Shown here piece after piece: positions 51,688 through 61,693 of a DNA stretch of 64,000 nt (position 1 is the stretch's first letter; each line of letters begins with the position of its first letter). Position numbers and translations under genes: made by a program. Origin of the DNA: Paraglaciecola hydrolytica. Its GTDB lineage: Bacteria > Pseudomonadota > Gammaproteobacteria > Enterobacterales > Alteromonadaceae. The notes beneath the pieces were generated by a model. The model ran no database searches and was not told where the DNA came from. It was given only the letters and a program-made list of their open reading frames with translations. The DNA is taken from contig NZ_LSNE01000005.1 of NCBI RefSeq assembly GCF_001565895.1, positions 696,665-760,664 of the forward strand, read 5' to 3'.

Positions 51688-52050
51688 ATGCAATATGAAA
51701 TAAGCGTAAACGACACTTGTGTATCGGTGATATTTGAGGGTAATTTGCGCGCCATTGATCTCATTTTTATGTATCGGGATCCACACTACCGTGAAGCTAT
51801 TCTTGGCAAAAACGTTTTATTTTTAGACTTTAGTAATGTAACAGGCTCTGAATTGACAGCGGAAGATACTCAAGGTTTGTTACTGATGAGCAAATTAGAT
51901 CCACAAAAAGCGAAAAACATGCAATTGGTTATTTTAGTTAACCCTGGCAGAGCAAATAACATAAGCAAACTATGTGAAAATATATTTAGTGACAGTAGTT
52001 GGCATGTCAACGTATGTGAATCCAAAGAGGCCGCATTAAAATTACTCTAA
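51688..52050 (+). CDS. STAS/SpoIIAA-like small protein
   Basis: 120 aa with no signal peptide. The alternating strand-helix pattern (EISVNDTCVSVIFEGNL, GKNVLFLDFSNVTGSELTAED, NMQLVILVNPG, WHVNVCESKEAALKLL) resembles STAS or SpoIIAA-like domains, which often act as small regulatory switches. The phosphorylatable Ser of anti-sigma antagonists cannot be identified safely (TGSELTAED is a candidate). No kinase partner is adjacent. AAGAGGATC precedes ATG. Assignment is by fold impression only. Confidence 0.55.
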   Translation: MQYEISVNDTCVSVIFEGNLRAIDLIFMYRDPHYREAILGKNVLFLDFSNVTGSELTAEDTQGLLLMSKLDPQKAKNMQLVILVNPGRANNISKLCENIFSDSSWHVNVCESKEAALKLL

Positions 52051-52151
52051 ACGTCTATAGTGACGGGCCTGCGCAACAGGGAACTTTTAGGGTAATATTG
52101 GCTCTATGCAATCATGTTTTCATTGTTATTGAGTAAATTCGTTAAGTGCCA

Positions 52152-52874
52152 ATGCTACAAAAACACAAATTGGTGCTTACCGTATTCGTTTCAGTACTTA
52201 TTCACGTCCTGCTATTTAGCCTGTTGTATATGAGTAAACACGCAAACAAGAAGCAGTTACACGAAGAAATTGAACCTCGTCCCATCAGCGCTACGCTTTA
52301 TTATTACACTCCTCCTGTTGCCGTTGAGATTGAACAGCCCCCCCAACTTGAACCTGAGCAAACAGTACTTGAGCCCATCGAAGCAGAAGTACTTCCTGGA
52401 CAAGAAGAGGAAGAGCTTGAATTAGTCGAAGCAGAAACACCAGCAGAGCAACCAGAAGAAAAGGTTGTGCAAACCATTGCTCCACCACCATCATCAATAA
52501 GCAAACAACCAGTCGAATCGACCAGCAAAAATCAATATACGTTGCCAGTGCAAGATTTGGTGAAGGGTCAACTACATAATTATCAACAAGACAAGTTAGA
52601 TAAACTCGCAAAACAGGCGGCAACAGAATATCGTCGGCAGTTAACTTCGCCAACACTGTTAAGCAAACCTCAGGATAGTTTTGTCACAGAAGAAGAAAAA
52701 TTTATACAAAAAATCACGACCAGTGTGGATTGTAGCTCTGCAACCAATCAGACGATAGCCATTGTCATGGGGATAATGGGCGGAGCAGTTAAATGTAGTG
52801 AGCCTCCACCTTTTGATTCCTTTATTCAGAAAAGGCTCAACAAAACCGCTGAATTACCCGCGTTACAGCAGTAA
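52152..52874 (+). CDS. TonB/TolA-like single-pass membrane protein of unknown function
   Basis: 240 aa from the ATG at 52152; a GTG two codons earlier is possible. A short basic N-terminus and one membrane helix (~8-27) are followed by an acidic Pro/Glu-rich periplasmic stretch (~40-120: PPVAVEIEQPP, EEEELELVEAE), as in TonB. The C-terminal half is helical with two Cys (DCSSA and KCSEPP) and lacks a recognisable TonB C-terminal domain. It is not next to exbB/exbD. It could be an envelope-spanning linker. It converges on mrcB. Confidence 0.6.
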   Translation: MLQKHKLVLTVFVSVLIHVLLFSLLYMSKHANKKQLHEEIEPRPISATLYYYTPPVAVEIEQPPQLEPEQTVLEPIEAEVLPGQEEEELELVEAETPAEQPEEKVVQTIAPPPSSISKQPVESTSKNQYTLPVQDLVKGQLHNYQQDKLDKLAKQAATEYRRQLTSPTLLSKPQDSFVTEEEKFIQKITTSVDCSSATNQTIAIVMGIMGGAVKCSEPPPFDSFIQKRLNKTAELPALQQ

Positions 52875-52959
52875 AAAACAACTGTTTCGAGCACCGAGTT
52901 TCTAGCTAAAGCTAAAGCAAAACCGCTGTTTCTTTCACTTGCAGCTCGAAAATCCACAA

Positions 52960-55323
52960 CTAATTACCAAACAGCTTTTCCCACAGACTTTTGGGTTTGT
53001 CTGGCACCACTGGCTCACCGATGCATTGTAAAGGTGCCAAAGGTAAAGCCGCCGTTATTGCCGGCAAACTCACAGTGTCTTTACAGCCAGCTTTACTTAG
53101 CTCACCTGTTGCAGTATCAAAATGAGCGATCCCAAGGCCGTTAGGAAAACGTCGTACCAAGGATTTAGGCGTTTGGCGTTTTTGATAATCAATAAAAATC
53201 TGCATGGCACCGCTGGCACCACTTAAATTAACCGGCTGATTGTCATCTTTACCAATCCAAGAGGTGATCAGCATATTATTATCAAAACCGCTAAACCAAC
53301 TATCGCGATAATCGTCCGTCGTGCCGGTTTTTCCCGCCATATTGATTTCTGGAAACTGCTGATGAACCTGCTTCGCCGTGCCTTCTAGGGTCACTTTATG
53401 TAAAGCATAGTTGAGCAAGTACGTCGCTTGTTCATCGACTCGTTGAATGGCTTGCTGCTCAAACTGCCACAACAATTGATTGTCGGGCGACATAATGGCG
53501 GTAATGCTATGCAAGGGAATGAAACGTCCGTTATTGGCTAAGGTCTGGTACATCTGATTCACTTGCACCGGACTAAAATTAACTGCACCTAGGGTTAAAG
53601 CGGGATATTGGCTTATCTCCTCTTCCACTCCCAGACGCCAAAGTGTGTCGGCAACCGTACCTAAACCCAGCTCCATGCCTAAACTAACCGTCGGTACATT
53701 GAGTGACTGAGTCAAAGCTGACAATAAAGGCACCTTGCCACGAAACTTCAAATCGGAGTTTTTAGGCTCCCACATTTTACCTTCACTGCTTTTCATCTTG
53801 ATGGGTTCATCAACAAGCAAGGTCGCTAAGTTATAGTCGGCAGCTTGTTCTAGGGCGGTCAGATAGATAGCCGGTTTTATCAAAGAGCCTATCGCACGTT
53901 TAGCATCCAAAGCGCGATTAAAGCCCGCATATTGTGCCTCCCGCCCGCCTACTAGTGCTCTGATCTCGCCTTTGCTTATATCAGTCACCACCATAGCGCC
54001 TTCAAATTGTTTTTTAGACATGCGCTGTTCTTGTTTACTGACCTCAGTCGTCACTGCTTGTTCGGCTTTAAGCTGGGCATTAGTATCCAGCGTGGTAAAC
54101 ACTTTGAGCCCAGATTGACGAATATTTGGATTAATTAAGACGTCACGTAAATCTCGCCGTACTTTGTCCATAAAGGCAGGATGTTTGTCTTTTTTTAAAC
54201 TCGCACCTGAGGCCAGTTGCAGTTTCTTAGTGACTAAGGTTTTATAATCATTGGGTGTGAGTAAATTATTTTCAAACATTAAGCGCAAGACTAAATCTCG
54301 GCGCTCTTTTACCCGCTCAGGGTATTTTCTTGGGTTATAAAATGAGGGGCCTTTGATGATGCCAACCAAGGTGGCCATTTCATCTATGCTCAGTTCGTTA
54401 ATCGGCCTGTCGAAATAAAAATAACTGGCTAAACCAAAACCAAAAACACCATTGTTACCATTTTGACCTAAAAAGACTTCATTCAGATAGGTTTCAAGGA
54501 TCTCTTCTTTACTGTACCTAGCATCAATAATCAGTGCCATCACTGCTTCTTTAGCTTTACGAGTCAACGATTTTTCATTGGTTAAAAACAAATTTTTAAC
54601 CAATTGTTGAGTTAGGGTACTGGCACCTTGCACTGCACGGCCAGCGGAGATATTGGCCATAAACGCCCGAACGATGGATAAAGGCGCAATACCATGGTGC
54701 TCATAAAAGTCCTGATCTTCGACTAGAACCAAGGCTTGCACCAAGGCCTGGGGTACTTCATCTAAACTCACCAGCATGCGATCTTCAAGACCAGTATTAA
54801 CCAAACGAGCGACTAACCAAGGCTCCAAGTAAATGCCATTTATCTCTTGCCCCGTAGGAAGCTCAACAATTTTACTGATCCTATTGTTTTGCAGCGTCAA
54901 TTCAAAAGGGCGTAGCGCCTCCCCACCATGAGGAAAATCAAACTTACGTCGGTAAATCCTCAAACGTTGACCAAGAACCTGATACTCCCCCGAACTAGTG
55001 GCTCGATTGACCTTGCGGTAACCCAAAAGCTGAAGTTCATCGTTTATTTCACCCAAGGTGATTTCTTGTTTTACTTCTAGCTGTAATGGGCGAGCAAAAA
55101 TTTGTGCTGGAACCTGCCACTTGTTGCCCGCAAATTTTATGCTGATCAGACTGTTTAGATAAATCCCATAGGCTCCACCTACCACTACAAACACCAGCAA
55201 CAGTTTCCACCAATGACGCCACAACCAGCTAAATGGGTTGATACGTCGCCAAAGTGATTTCCTTAAAGACTCAGATTGTGAAGATTTAGAACTAGTAGCC
55301 TTAGGCTTTACAGCTTTACTCAT
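52960..55323 (-). CDS. mrcB: Penicillin-binding protein 1B
   Basis: A bifunctional murein synthase, 787 aa. A cytoplasmic basic tail and a membrane helix (~34-54) lead to a UB2H-like domain. A GT51 glycosyltransferase follows (VEDQDFYEHHGI, ASTLTQQLVKNLFL), then a transpeptidase with SLIKP as SxxK (in AIGSLIKPAIYL), SLNVP as SxN and KTGTTDDYRDSWF as KTG. The start overlaps the hrpB stop by 4 bp, the conserved hrpB-mrcB arrangement. UB2H suggests activation by LpoB or an equivalent, which is not in the window. Confidence 0.96.
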   Translation of the reverse strand: MSKAVKPKATSSKSSQSESLRKSLWRRINPFSWLWRHWWKLLLVFVVVGGAYGIYLNSLISIKFAGNKWQVPAQIFARPLQLEVKQEITLGEINDELQLLGYRKVNRATSSGEYQVLGQRLRIYRRKFDFPHGGEALRPFELTLQNNRISKIVELPTGQEINGIYLEPWLVARLVNTGLEDRMLVSLDEVPQALVQALVLVEDQDFYEHHGIAPLSIVRAFMANISAGRAVQGASTLTQQLVKNLFLTNEKSLTRKAKEAVMALIIDARYSKEEILETYLNEVFLGQNGNNGVFGFGLASYFYFDRPINELSIDEMATLVGIIKGPSFYNPRKYPERVKERRDLVLRLMFENNLLTPNDYKTLVTKKLQLASGASLKKDKHPAFMDKVRRDLRDVLINPNIRQSGLKVFTTLDTNAQLKAEQAVTTEVSKQEQRMSKKQFEGAMVVTDISKGEIRALVGGREAQYAGFNRALDAKRAIGSLIKPAIYLTALEQAADYNLATLLVDEPIKMKSSEGKMWEPKNSDLKFRGKVPLLSALTQSLNVPTVSLGMELGLGTVADTLWRLGVEEEISQYPALTLGAVNFSPVQVNQMYQTLANNGRFIPLHSITAIMSPDNQLLWQFEQQAIQRVDEQATYLLNYALHKVTLEGTAKQVHQQFPEINMAGKTGTTDDYRDSWFSGFDNNMLITSWIGKDDNQPVNLSGASGAMQIFIDYQKRQTPKSLVRRFPNGLGIAHFDTATGELSKAGCKDTVSLPAITAALPLAPLQCIGEPVVPDKPKSLWEKLFGN

Positions 55324-57845
55324 TGGGGTAAGGTCATATTCTTTTTAGTTGTAGTGGTTGCGGGTGATTTGGCGGGTTCATCTGGCCAAAAGTGACGAGG
55401 GTAACGACCTTTCATTTCTTTTTGCACCTGTTTATAGCTGCCCTGCCAAAAACCAGGTAAATCTTGAGTTGTCTGTAAAGGACGACTCGCAGGCGATAAC
55501 AGCTCAATAGTGACTAGGATCTTACCATGAGCGACGGCCGGATGTACTTGCGTACCATACAATTCTTGCATTCTTACTGCCAATGTTACGCTGCCGTGCT
55601 CACCATATTCGAGTTTATGCGCCCGACCACTCGCCACTGTTAGTTGAGTAGGCAACAGAGTCTCCAGTTTGTTCCACTGCTGCCAGTCAAAGAGATTTTT
55701 TAACAAGGTATAAAAATCCAGTTTGGCTAGTTCGGACCACGTCATCATTGTTTCGGTGTAGGGCAATAACCAAGTGGCTAAATTTTTCAATAAAGCTGTT
55801 TCAGATAAATCTGGCCACTCATCTTGGGTCAATAATTGTCTGGCCAGCCTGCATCGGTGTTGCAAAGAAATACACGCATCGTTAAAGGGCAAAGCCGCCA
55901 TCCCTTTTTGGAGTATTACCTGCTGCCAAATTGCACTGATTTGGATTGCAGATGGTTTATCCATGGCCTCTTTTTGCAGCACAATACTGCCTAACTTAGT
56001 TTGCCGACTGGCACTGATCCGTTGTTGATTATTATCCCACTGCACCATGTCTTCGCGGCGCAGTGAGCTGGCAAAATGCTGTTTAATTTGTTGCAAACTT
56101 AGCGCTTCAGCATAACGAATTTGCGCGTCATCCTGCTGTTTGTCGGTCGTCATCATGGCTGCCACGACTAACCATTCTTGGCCTGTCAATGGATCACTAT
56201 CTGCTAACACTGCACCCGAGCCATTTGCCAATAAATAACGACTATTCTGCCGAGTTTTAGCTATCCATTGTCCAAAACCATAAGCCAGCACGATGGCCAC
56301 ATCTTCAAGTGGCCACTCACAATAGTCGCTGTTTAGTTTGTTGTACCATTGTTTGATTTGCTGCCAGATACTGTGCTGTCGATGGTGTTGTAGGTAAGTT
56401 AAACGCGCACTGAGCATGGCGCCTGCTTGGTAATTTAAGGGATCTTTGCTTTCCATTAAACCAGCAATAGCACAAGCCATACTCAAGTGATGTTTACTCA
56501 GTTTAGCACTTTGCAGCAACATATTGGCAATACTAGGATGGCAGCCCAAAGCATGCACCTGACGCCCTAAGGCCGTAAGTTTAAGAGCCTCATCTAACAT
56601 GCCCAGCCCGTGCAAATATTGTTCGGCCTGACGCAATTGAGCGCTAGTAGGTTTATCAATCAAGGCCAAGTCACTCACTTGCGTACCCCATATCGCAGTC
56701 TCAAGTACCAAACCCGCCATATCACTTTGCAGTATCTCGGGAGTCGCTTGAGCGCTCATACGCTGTTGCTGCTCACTACTCCATAAACGGTAACAAGTTC
56801 CTGGCCCCAAACGTCCTGCCCGACCTGCACGCTGTGTAGCCGACGCTTGGGAAATAGCCTGACTTTGCAGATGAGTGATGCCGCGATTGAGCTGAAATAG
56901 TGCGGTTTTTTCAATGCCGCTATCCACTACCACCTCAATACCTTCAATGGTTAAACTGGTTTCAGCAATATTGGTGGCTAAGACAATTTTGCGTTTGCCG
57001 CTGTTATCAGGTAACAAGGCCGCTTGCTGCTGCTCTTTTGGCAATTCGCCATACAAACTATGGATAGCCAGCTTTGAACCAAGTGCCGAGTTGAGCTTAT
57101 CCGCCACCTTTTTGATATCACCGGCACCGGGCAAAAACACTAGCATGTCCTGTTGATGCAGAGGCAAAACCTCAAGGATTAAACGCGAGATTTTGTCCGC
57201 TAGTGGTTGTCTGGAGGTATCAGGACGATACACAAGCTCAACCGGAAAACTTCTGCCTTTGGACTCCAATATCTGAGCTTGTGGAAGTAGTTGGCTCAAA
57301 GACTGAGTATCTATGGTGGCCGACATGACCAATAAACGTAGATCATCACGTAAACCTTGTTGCACTTCTATACACAGCGCCAATGAAAAATCCGCATGAA
57401 TACTGCGTTCATGAAACTCATCAAAGATGATCAAGCCAATTCCCGGTAACTCAGGTTGCTGCTGCAACATGCGAGTGAGAATACCCTCTGTGACGATTTC
57501 TAGTCGGGTGTTAGCACTTACTTTACTTTCGCCCCTTATACGATAACCGACAGTTTGCCCAACGGCCTCGCCTAACTGCTCAGCTAAATAGCGCGCAATA
57601 TTGCGTACCGCAATCCGGCGGGGCTGCAACATAATGATTTTTTGCTGCTGAAATAATGCTGACTTTAATAAACTCAAAGGTAAATGCGTGGACTTGCCAG
57701 CGCCCGGAGGGGCCACAACAATGGCATCGCCGCTAACTAATTGCTGTTGCAGTTGCGGCAAAATTTGTTCGATGGGTAACAAATAATTTCTCTTTGCGGG
57801 TAACGTAATATAGTCAAAATAGGGTTTGCCCAAATCATCGGTCAA
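55320..57845 (-). CDS. hrpB: ATP-dependent helicase HrpB
   Basis: A DEAH/DExH-type helicase of 841 aa (E. coli ~820). Motifs are Walker A VVAPPGAGKSTHLPL, DEFHERS (motif II), VMSATID (III), VLATNIAETSLTIEG (V) and QRAGRAGRLGPG (VI), with the HrpB C-terminal domain after ~500. The frame begins at TTG (57845); a TTG at 57782, right before LPIEQILPQL and after AGAGA, is an alternative and would match homologue N-termini better. The cellular role of HrpB is unclear. It is coupled to mrcB. Confidence 0.95.
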   Translation of the reverse strand: MTDDLGKPYFDYITLPAKRNYLLPIEQILPQLQQQLVSGDAIVVAPPGAGKSTHLPLSLLKSALFQQQKIIMLQPRRIAVRNIARYLAEQLGEAVGQTVGYRIRGESKVSANTRLEIVTEGILTRMLQQQPELPGIGLIIFDEFHERSIHADFSLALCIEVQQGLRDDLRLLVMSATIDTQSLSQLLPQAQILESKGRSFPVELVYRPDTSRQPLADKISRLILEVLPLHQQDMLVFLPGAGDIKKVADKLNSALGSKLAIHSLYGELPKEQQQAALLPDNSGKRKIVLATNIAETSLTIEGIEVVVDSGIEKTALFQLNRGITHLQSQAISQASATQRAGRAGRLGPGTCYRLWSSEQQQRMSAQATPEILQSDMAGLVLETAIWGTQVSDLALIDKPTSAQLRQAEQYLHGLGMLDEALKLTALGRQVHALGCHPSIANMLLQSAKLSKHHLSMACAIAGLMESKDPLNYQAGAMLSARLTYLQHHRQHSIWQQIKQWYNKLNSDYCEWPLEDVAIVLAYGFGQWIAKTRQNSRYLLANGSGAVLADSDPLTGQEWLVVAAMMTTDKQQDDAQIRYAEALSLQQIKQHFASSLRREDMVQWDNNQQRISASRQTKLGSIVLQKEAMDKPSAIQISAIWQQVILQKGMAALPFNDACISLQHRCRLARQLLTQDEWPDLSETALLKNLATWLLPYTETMMTWSELAKLDFYTLLKNLFDWQQWNKLETLLPTQLTVASGRAHKLEYGEHGSVTLAVRMQELYGTQVHPAVAHGKILVTIELLSPASRPLQTTQDLPGFWQGSYKQVQKEMKGRYPRHFWPDEPAKSPATTTTKKNMTLPQ

Positions 57846-57927
57846 ACACTCAGTGTGTTAAGTTTACATTTCTTCGGATCCTCTTTACATTAAAACCTCT
57901 ACAATAAAAATAAAATCAGGACAGACA

Positions 57928-60084
57928 ATGGCATTAAAAACCTTGGCAACTATTACCAGCATTTGTTTATTAAGCGCATGCAATCCCTCGAAAACGACAA
58001 AACAATCCCAAGCAGAAGATAAGGCAGTCATGACTACCAGAAGTACTGAAGCACCGCTTTGGTTAGAAGAAGTAGAAGGAGAACAGGCTCTAACCAAAGT
58101 TAACGCTTGGAATAAACGCACGCTGGATAAATTAACCACCGATCCTCGTTTTACCCAGTACCAACAAGCCGCCTTAGACATTGTTAATGCCACCGACAAA
58201 ATCGCCTATGGCTCGTATCGCGGTGACAAAGTTTACAATTTTTGGCAAGACGAAACTCAGGTCAGAGGTCTGTTACGTCGTACCACCCTAAGTGAATATG
58301 CTAAGACTCAGCCCGCGTGGGAAAACTTGTTAGACATTGATGAACTCGCTAAAACCGAAGGAAAAAACTGGGTGTATAAAGGCTCAGAATGTTTACAGAG
58401 TAACTATGATCGCTGCATGTTGTCGTTATCCAATGGGGGTAAAGATGCGATAGAAATGCGCGAGTGGGATCACCAAACGAAATCCTTTGTCAAAGATGGC
58501 TTTACTATTCCTGAATCTAGAACCGGTATCAGTTGGAATAATCAAAACAGCATCAACGTGGCGACCAACTGGGGTGATAATTCGCTGACCGACAGTGGTT
58601 ATCCTTATATCGTTAAATCCCTGCAACGAGGCCAAGCACTCAGCGAAGCGCTAACCCTATATAGCGGTGTAAAAAGCGATGTAGGCGTGTTTCCCTTCTC
58701 GTTAAAATACCAAGACAAACAACTGAGCATGTTAGTGCGTGCTATTACTTTTTATGAATCAGAATATTTCTGGTTACCGGAAAACGCTGCAGCACCTATT
58801 CGTTTAGCAATACCCAATACTGCAAACGTCAACGGTATATTTAAAGGTCAGCTAGTTTTGAGCCTTAAACAAGACTGGCAGCCAGAGGGCAGCGATATCA
58901 CTTATAAAAGTGGCTCACTGGTCTCTTTCGACATGCAAAAGTGGTTAGAAAATCAAAAAATCACTGGGCTGCAATTGGTTTACCAACCAGCAGAGCGTGC
59001 CACTTTAGACGGGGTATCAATTACCGCCAACAAAGTCGTGATTAGTTTACTCGAGAACGTGGTGAACAATATTTATGTCTACGACTTCGTCGACGGCCAC
59101 TGGCAACATAACAAACTCGCACTGCCCGATAATGGCACCATGTCGGTCTCCTCGGCCAATCAAGACAGCGATATAGTGTTTATCAATCAGGAAAGTTTTG
59201 TCTCGCCTGACACCCTGTATCAAGTGGATGTCAGCAGCGCAGACATTAGTGCGATTAAATCTATTCCTGCTCGTTTTGATGCCTCAAACCTAGTGGTTGA
59301 ACAATTTTTTGCCAGCTCAAGCGACGGTGAAAAAATACCGTATTTTGTGATCCACAAACAAGATATCCAATACGATGGTAGCAACCCAACCTTGCAATAT
59401 GCTTATGGTGGATTTGAAGTTTCTATGAAGCCGAGCTATTCAGGAATATTAGGTAAAAATTGGTTAGAGCAAGGCGGTGTTTATGTGTTGGCTAATATCC
59501 GGGGTGGCGGTGAATATGGCCCCGCTTGGCATCAGGCGGGTTTAAAAACTAAACGCCAGATCATATTCGATGACATGATTGCGGTAGCAGAAGACATCAT
59601 AGCCAAAAAAATCACCTCGCCTCAGCATCTGGGTACCATGGGTGGCTCTAATGGCGGTTTGTTGATGGGTGTGATGTATACTCAACGACCTGATTTATGG
59701 AATGCTGTCGTCTGTCAGGTCCCCTTATTGGATATGTTGCGTTTTCATAAACTACTGGCCGGTGCCTCATGGGTAGGTGAATACGGCAGCCCAGATATTG
59801 CAGAAGAGCGGGCCTTTTTAGAAAAAATATCACCCTTACACAATATTGATCCAAATGGAAACTACCCCTCGATACTCTTTGTTACCTCAACCAAAGATGA
59901 CAGAGTCCATCCTGGACACGCTAGAAAAATGGCCTATATGTTGGACCAATACGGCCACGACTTTGAGTATTATGAAAACATTGATGGTGGCCATTCTGCT
60001 TCGGCTAACCTAAAAGAAACGGCCAAACGCACGGCCCTTGAATACACCTTTTTAAGCCAAAAATTAATGTCCAAAACTAACTAA
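57928..60084 (+). CDS. Prolyl oligopeptidase family (S9) lipoprotein
   Basis: 718 aa. The lipobox L-S-A-C makes it a lipoprotein (Cys ~18). The first ~430 residues form the beta-propeller of S9A enzymes, starting APLWLEEVEGEQALTKV. The C-terminal hydrolase has the nucleophile in MGGSNGGLLMG, the acid in TKDDRVHPGHA and the base in IDGGHSASAN. All three are present. It probably cleaves short proline-containing peptides at the cell envelope. CAGGACAG precedes ATG. It is divergent from hrpB. Confidence 0.93.
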   Translation: MALKTLATITSICLLSACNPSKTTKQSQAEDKAVMTTRSTEAPLWLEEVEGEQALTKVNAWNKRTLDKLTTDPRFTQYQQAALDIVNATDKIAYGSYRGDKVYNFWQDETQVRGLLRRTTLSEYAKTQPAWENLLDIDELAKTEGKNWVYKGSECLQSNYDRCMLSLSNGGKDAIEMREWDHQTKSFVKDGFTIPESRTGISWNNQNSINVATNWGDNSLTDSGYPYIVKSLQRGQALSEALTLYSGVKSDVGVFPFSLKYQDKQLSMLVRAITFYESEYFWLPENAAAPIRLAIPNTANVNGIFKGQLVLSLKQDWQPEGSDITYKSGSLVSFDMQKWLENQKITGLQLVYQPAERATLDGVSITANKVVISLLENVVNNIYVYDFVDGHWQHNKLALPDNGTMSVSSANQDSDIVFINQESFVSPDTLYQVDVSSADISAIKSIPARFDASNLVVEQFFASSSDGEKIPYFVIHKQDIQYDGSNPTLQYAYGGFEVSMKPSYSGILGKNWLEQGGVYVLANIRGGGEYGPAWHQAGLKTKRQIIFDDMIAVAEDIIAKKITSPQHLGTMGGSNGGLLMGVMYTQRPDLWNAVVCQVPLLDMLRFHKLLAGASWVGEYGSPDIAEERAFLEKISPLHNIDPNGNYPSILFVTSTKDDRVHPGHARKMAYMLDQYGHDFEYYENIDGGHSASANLKETAKRTALEYTFLSQKLMSKTN

Positions 60085-60097
60085 GTAAATCCACATC

Positions 60098-60136
60098 AGC
60101 TCGCGACTACACTGCAATGATGTATAGTTGCGAGCT
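60098..60136. other. 12-bp stem-loop after the S9 peptidase gene
   Basis: AGCTCGCGACTA (60098-60109) pairs with TAGTTGCGAGCT (60125-60136) with one wobble and a 15-nt loop, 14 bp after the stop. No clear T run follows, so it is either a weak terminator or an mRNA 3' stabiliser. Confidence 0.5.
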
Positions 60137-60168
60137 AATCACCTCTCTCTCTATTAAGTAAAAACGTT

Positions 60169-60705
60169 ATGCGTGCTTTTTTAGGTCTCGAACCCGATGC
60201 TAAAACCAAACTCGCCATTGATGCTTGGCGTAACAAAGCCTTGCCAGATTTGGCGGAGTTTGTTCCCCCCGCCAACTACCATATTACTTTGGCATTCTTA
60301 GGCCAGCTTTCGCTGCGCCAACAAGACAATTTGCAGCAACTGATTGATGACATGAAAGAGCCATGTCAATTTAAGGTCAGCCTCGATACAGTGGGTTACT
60401 GGCCTAAACCCAAAGCCCTGTGGCTAGGTTGCCAACAGACCGCCAGCAAACATCTCAGTTTGGCCACTCAGTTAACAACGCTGGCACAAGGTGCCGGTAT
60501 CAGCATGTTAAAAAGAGACTATCAAGCGCATTTAACTCTGGTGAGAAAATGTGCGGCAAACCCACCAGCACCTTTAATAGATCCACAATTTAGTTGGCTC
60601 GCTCAGGACTTTCATCTCTATGAATCCCTATCCACACCAAAGGGGGTCACTTATGTCATCAGAAATAGCTGGCGCTTAGTACCAAATATCTCAAGGGCTA
60701 GATGA
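60169..60705 (+). CDS. thpR: RNA 2',3'-cyclic phosphodiesterase (2H family)
   Basis: 178 aa with the two HxT motifs of the 2H phosphoesterases: YHITLAFLG (~residue 45) and AHLTLVRK (~residue 123). It begins MRAFLGLEPDAKTKL. ThpR opens 2',3'-cyclic RNA ends; the physiological RNA is unknown. It stands alone, 84 bp after the S9 peptidase gene. Confidence 0.93.
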   Translation: MRAFLGLEPDAKTKLAIDAWRNKALPDLAEFVPPANYHITLAFLGQLSLRQQDNLQQLIDDMKEPCQFKVSLDTVGYWPKPKALWLGCQQTASKHLSLATQLTTLAQGAGISMLKRDYQAHLTLVRKCAANPPAPLIDPQFSWLAQDFHLYESLSTPKGVTYVIRNSWRLVPNISRAR

Positions 60706-60806
60706 ATTTGATTCGAAAATCGTTTATCGCAGCACACCGTTATTGGCCTTTTTTCAATTGTGACCTTTAACATTGTCCAGCAGCATGCTCAAAAAAGGAG
60801 TTCACT

Positions 60807-61550
60807 ATGAAAATGTTTATTACTTTAATCACCTTATCGATGTTGAGCTGGCCAACACTGGCCTTAGATATTTATCAACAAGCGCTAGCCAATAGCCAAC
60901 GACCCGAGCAGGATCTCGAAGCTGACCCCAGACGTAAACCTGAACAAGTCTTGGCATTTTTCCAACTTAAACCCGGTCAGAAAGTCTTAGATTTATTCTC
61001 TGGTGGTGGTTACTACACCGAACTGGCTTCGATTGTTGTTGGTGAGCAGGGCCTCGTGGATGCTCACAATAATAATGCTTACCTTAAATTTATTGGTGAA
61101 GAAAAATTACTTAAGCGTTACCAACATCAACGTTTAAACAACGTCACACAACTACATCAAGAAGCCAATGATCTAACCCTGTGTGAAGACTGTTATGACC
61201 GTGTTTTGATGATCCTCAGCTTTCACGATTTATATTATGTGGATGAAAAAAGTGGCTGGCCACAAATTCACGCATCCTCATTAATGGCTAAAATCCGCCG
61301 CTCTTTAAAATCAGGAGGACTCGTTGGGATCGTCGATCATAACGCGATAACAGGCGCCAGTATTGAAGTTGCGCAGAGTTTGCACCGCATTGATCCTAAG
61401 CTTATCAAAGACTACATGACGCAATGGGGTTTCAGCTTTAAAGCTGAGTCAACGGTTTTGGCAAATCCACAAGACAAAGGTGATCTACCTATGTGGGATC
61501 CGAGTGTCAAAGGTCACACTAACCGAGCAGTTATGTTATTTAAAAAATAA
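60807..61550 (+). CDS. Predicted exported SAM-dependent methyltransferase-like protein
   Basis: 247 aa. A hydrophobic N-terminus (MKMFITLITLSMLSWPTLALD) looks like a signal peptide cleaved near TLA|LD. The rest is a class I methyltransferase fold: motif I KVLDLFSGGGYYTELAS, a likely post-I acidic position at GLVDAHNN, CYDRVLMILSFHDLYY (motif IV region) and LKSGGLVGIVDHN. Related exported methyltransferase-like proteins are common in gammaproteobacteria, but how SAM would be available outside the cytoplasm is unclear. AAAGGAG precedes ATG. Substrate unknown. Confidence 0.8.
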   Translation: MKMFITLITLSMLSWPTLALDIYQQALANSQRPEQDLEADPRRKPEQVLAFFQLKPGQKVLDLFSGGGYYTELASIVVGEQGLVDAHNNNAYLKFIGEEKLLKRYQHQRLNNVTQLHQEANDLTLCEDCYDRVLMILSFHDLYYVDEKSGWPQIHASSLMAKIRRSLKSGGLVGIVDHNAITGASIEVAQSLHRIDPKLIKDYMTQWGFSFKAESTVLANPQDKGDLPMWDPSVKGHTNRAVMLFKK

Positions 61551-61693
61551 TCTTGTAGACTTTGGAGGAGTTGAACAATCCTCGCGCCATGCTCACCCAT
61601 TTTCCTTATGCGTTATACACATTAGTTCTTTACTGCCAGCAAACAACAAGGTGAAAATGGCGTACAAGTTGTTGAAGTAATTTAAGGGAAGTA

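Noticed and set aside
52885-52951. TTTCGAGC/GCTCGAAA pair between convergent genes
   Set aside because: The ~51-nt loop makes a functional terminator unlikely.
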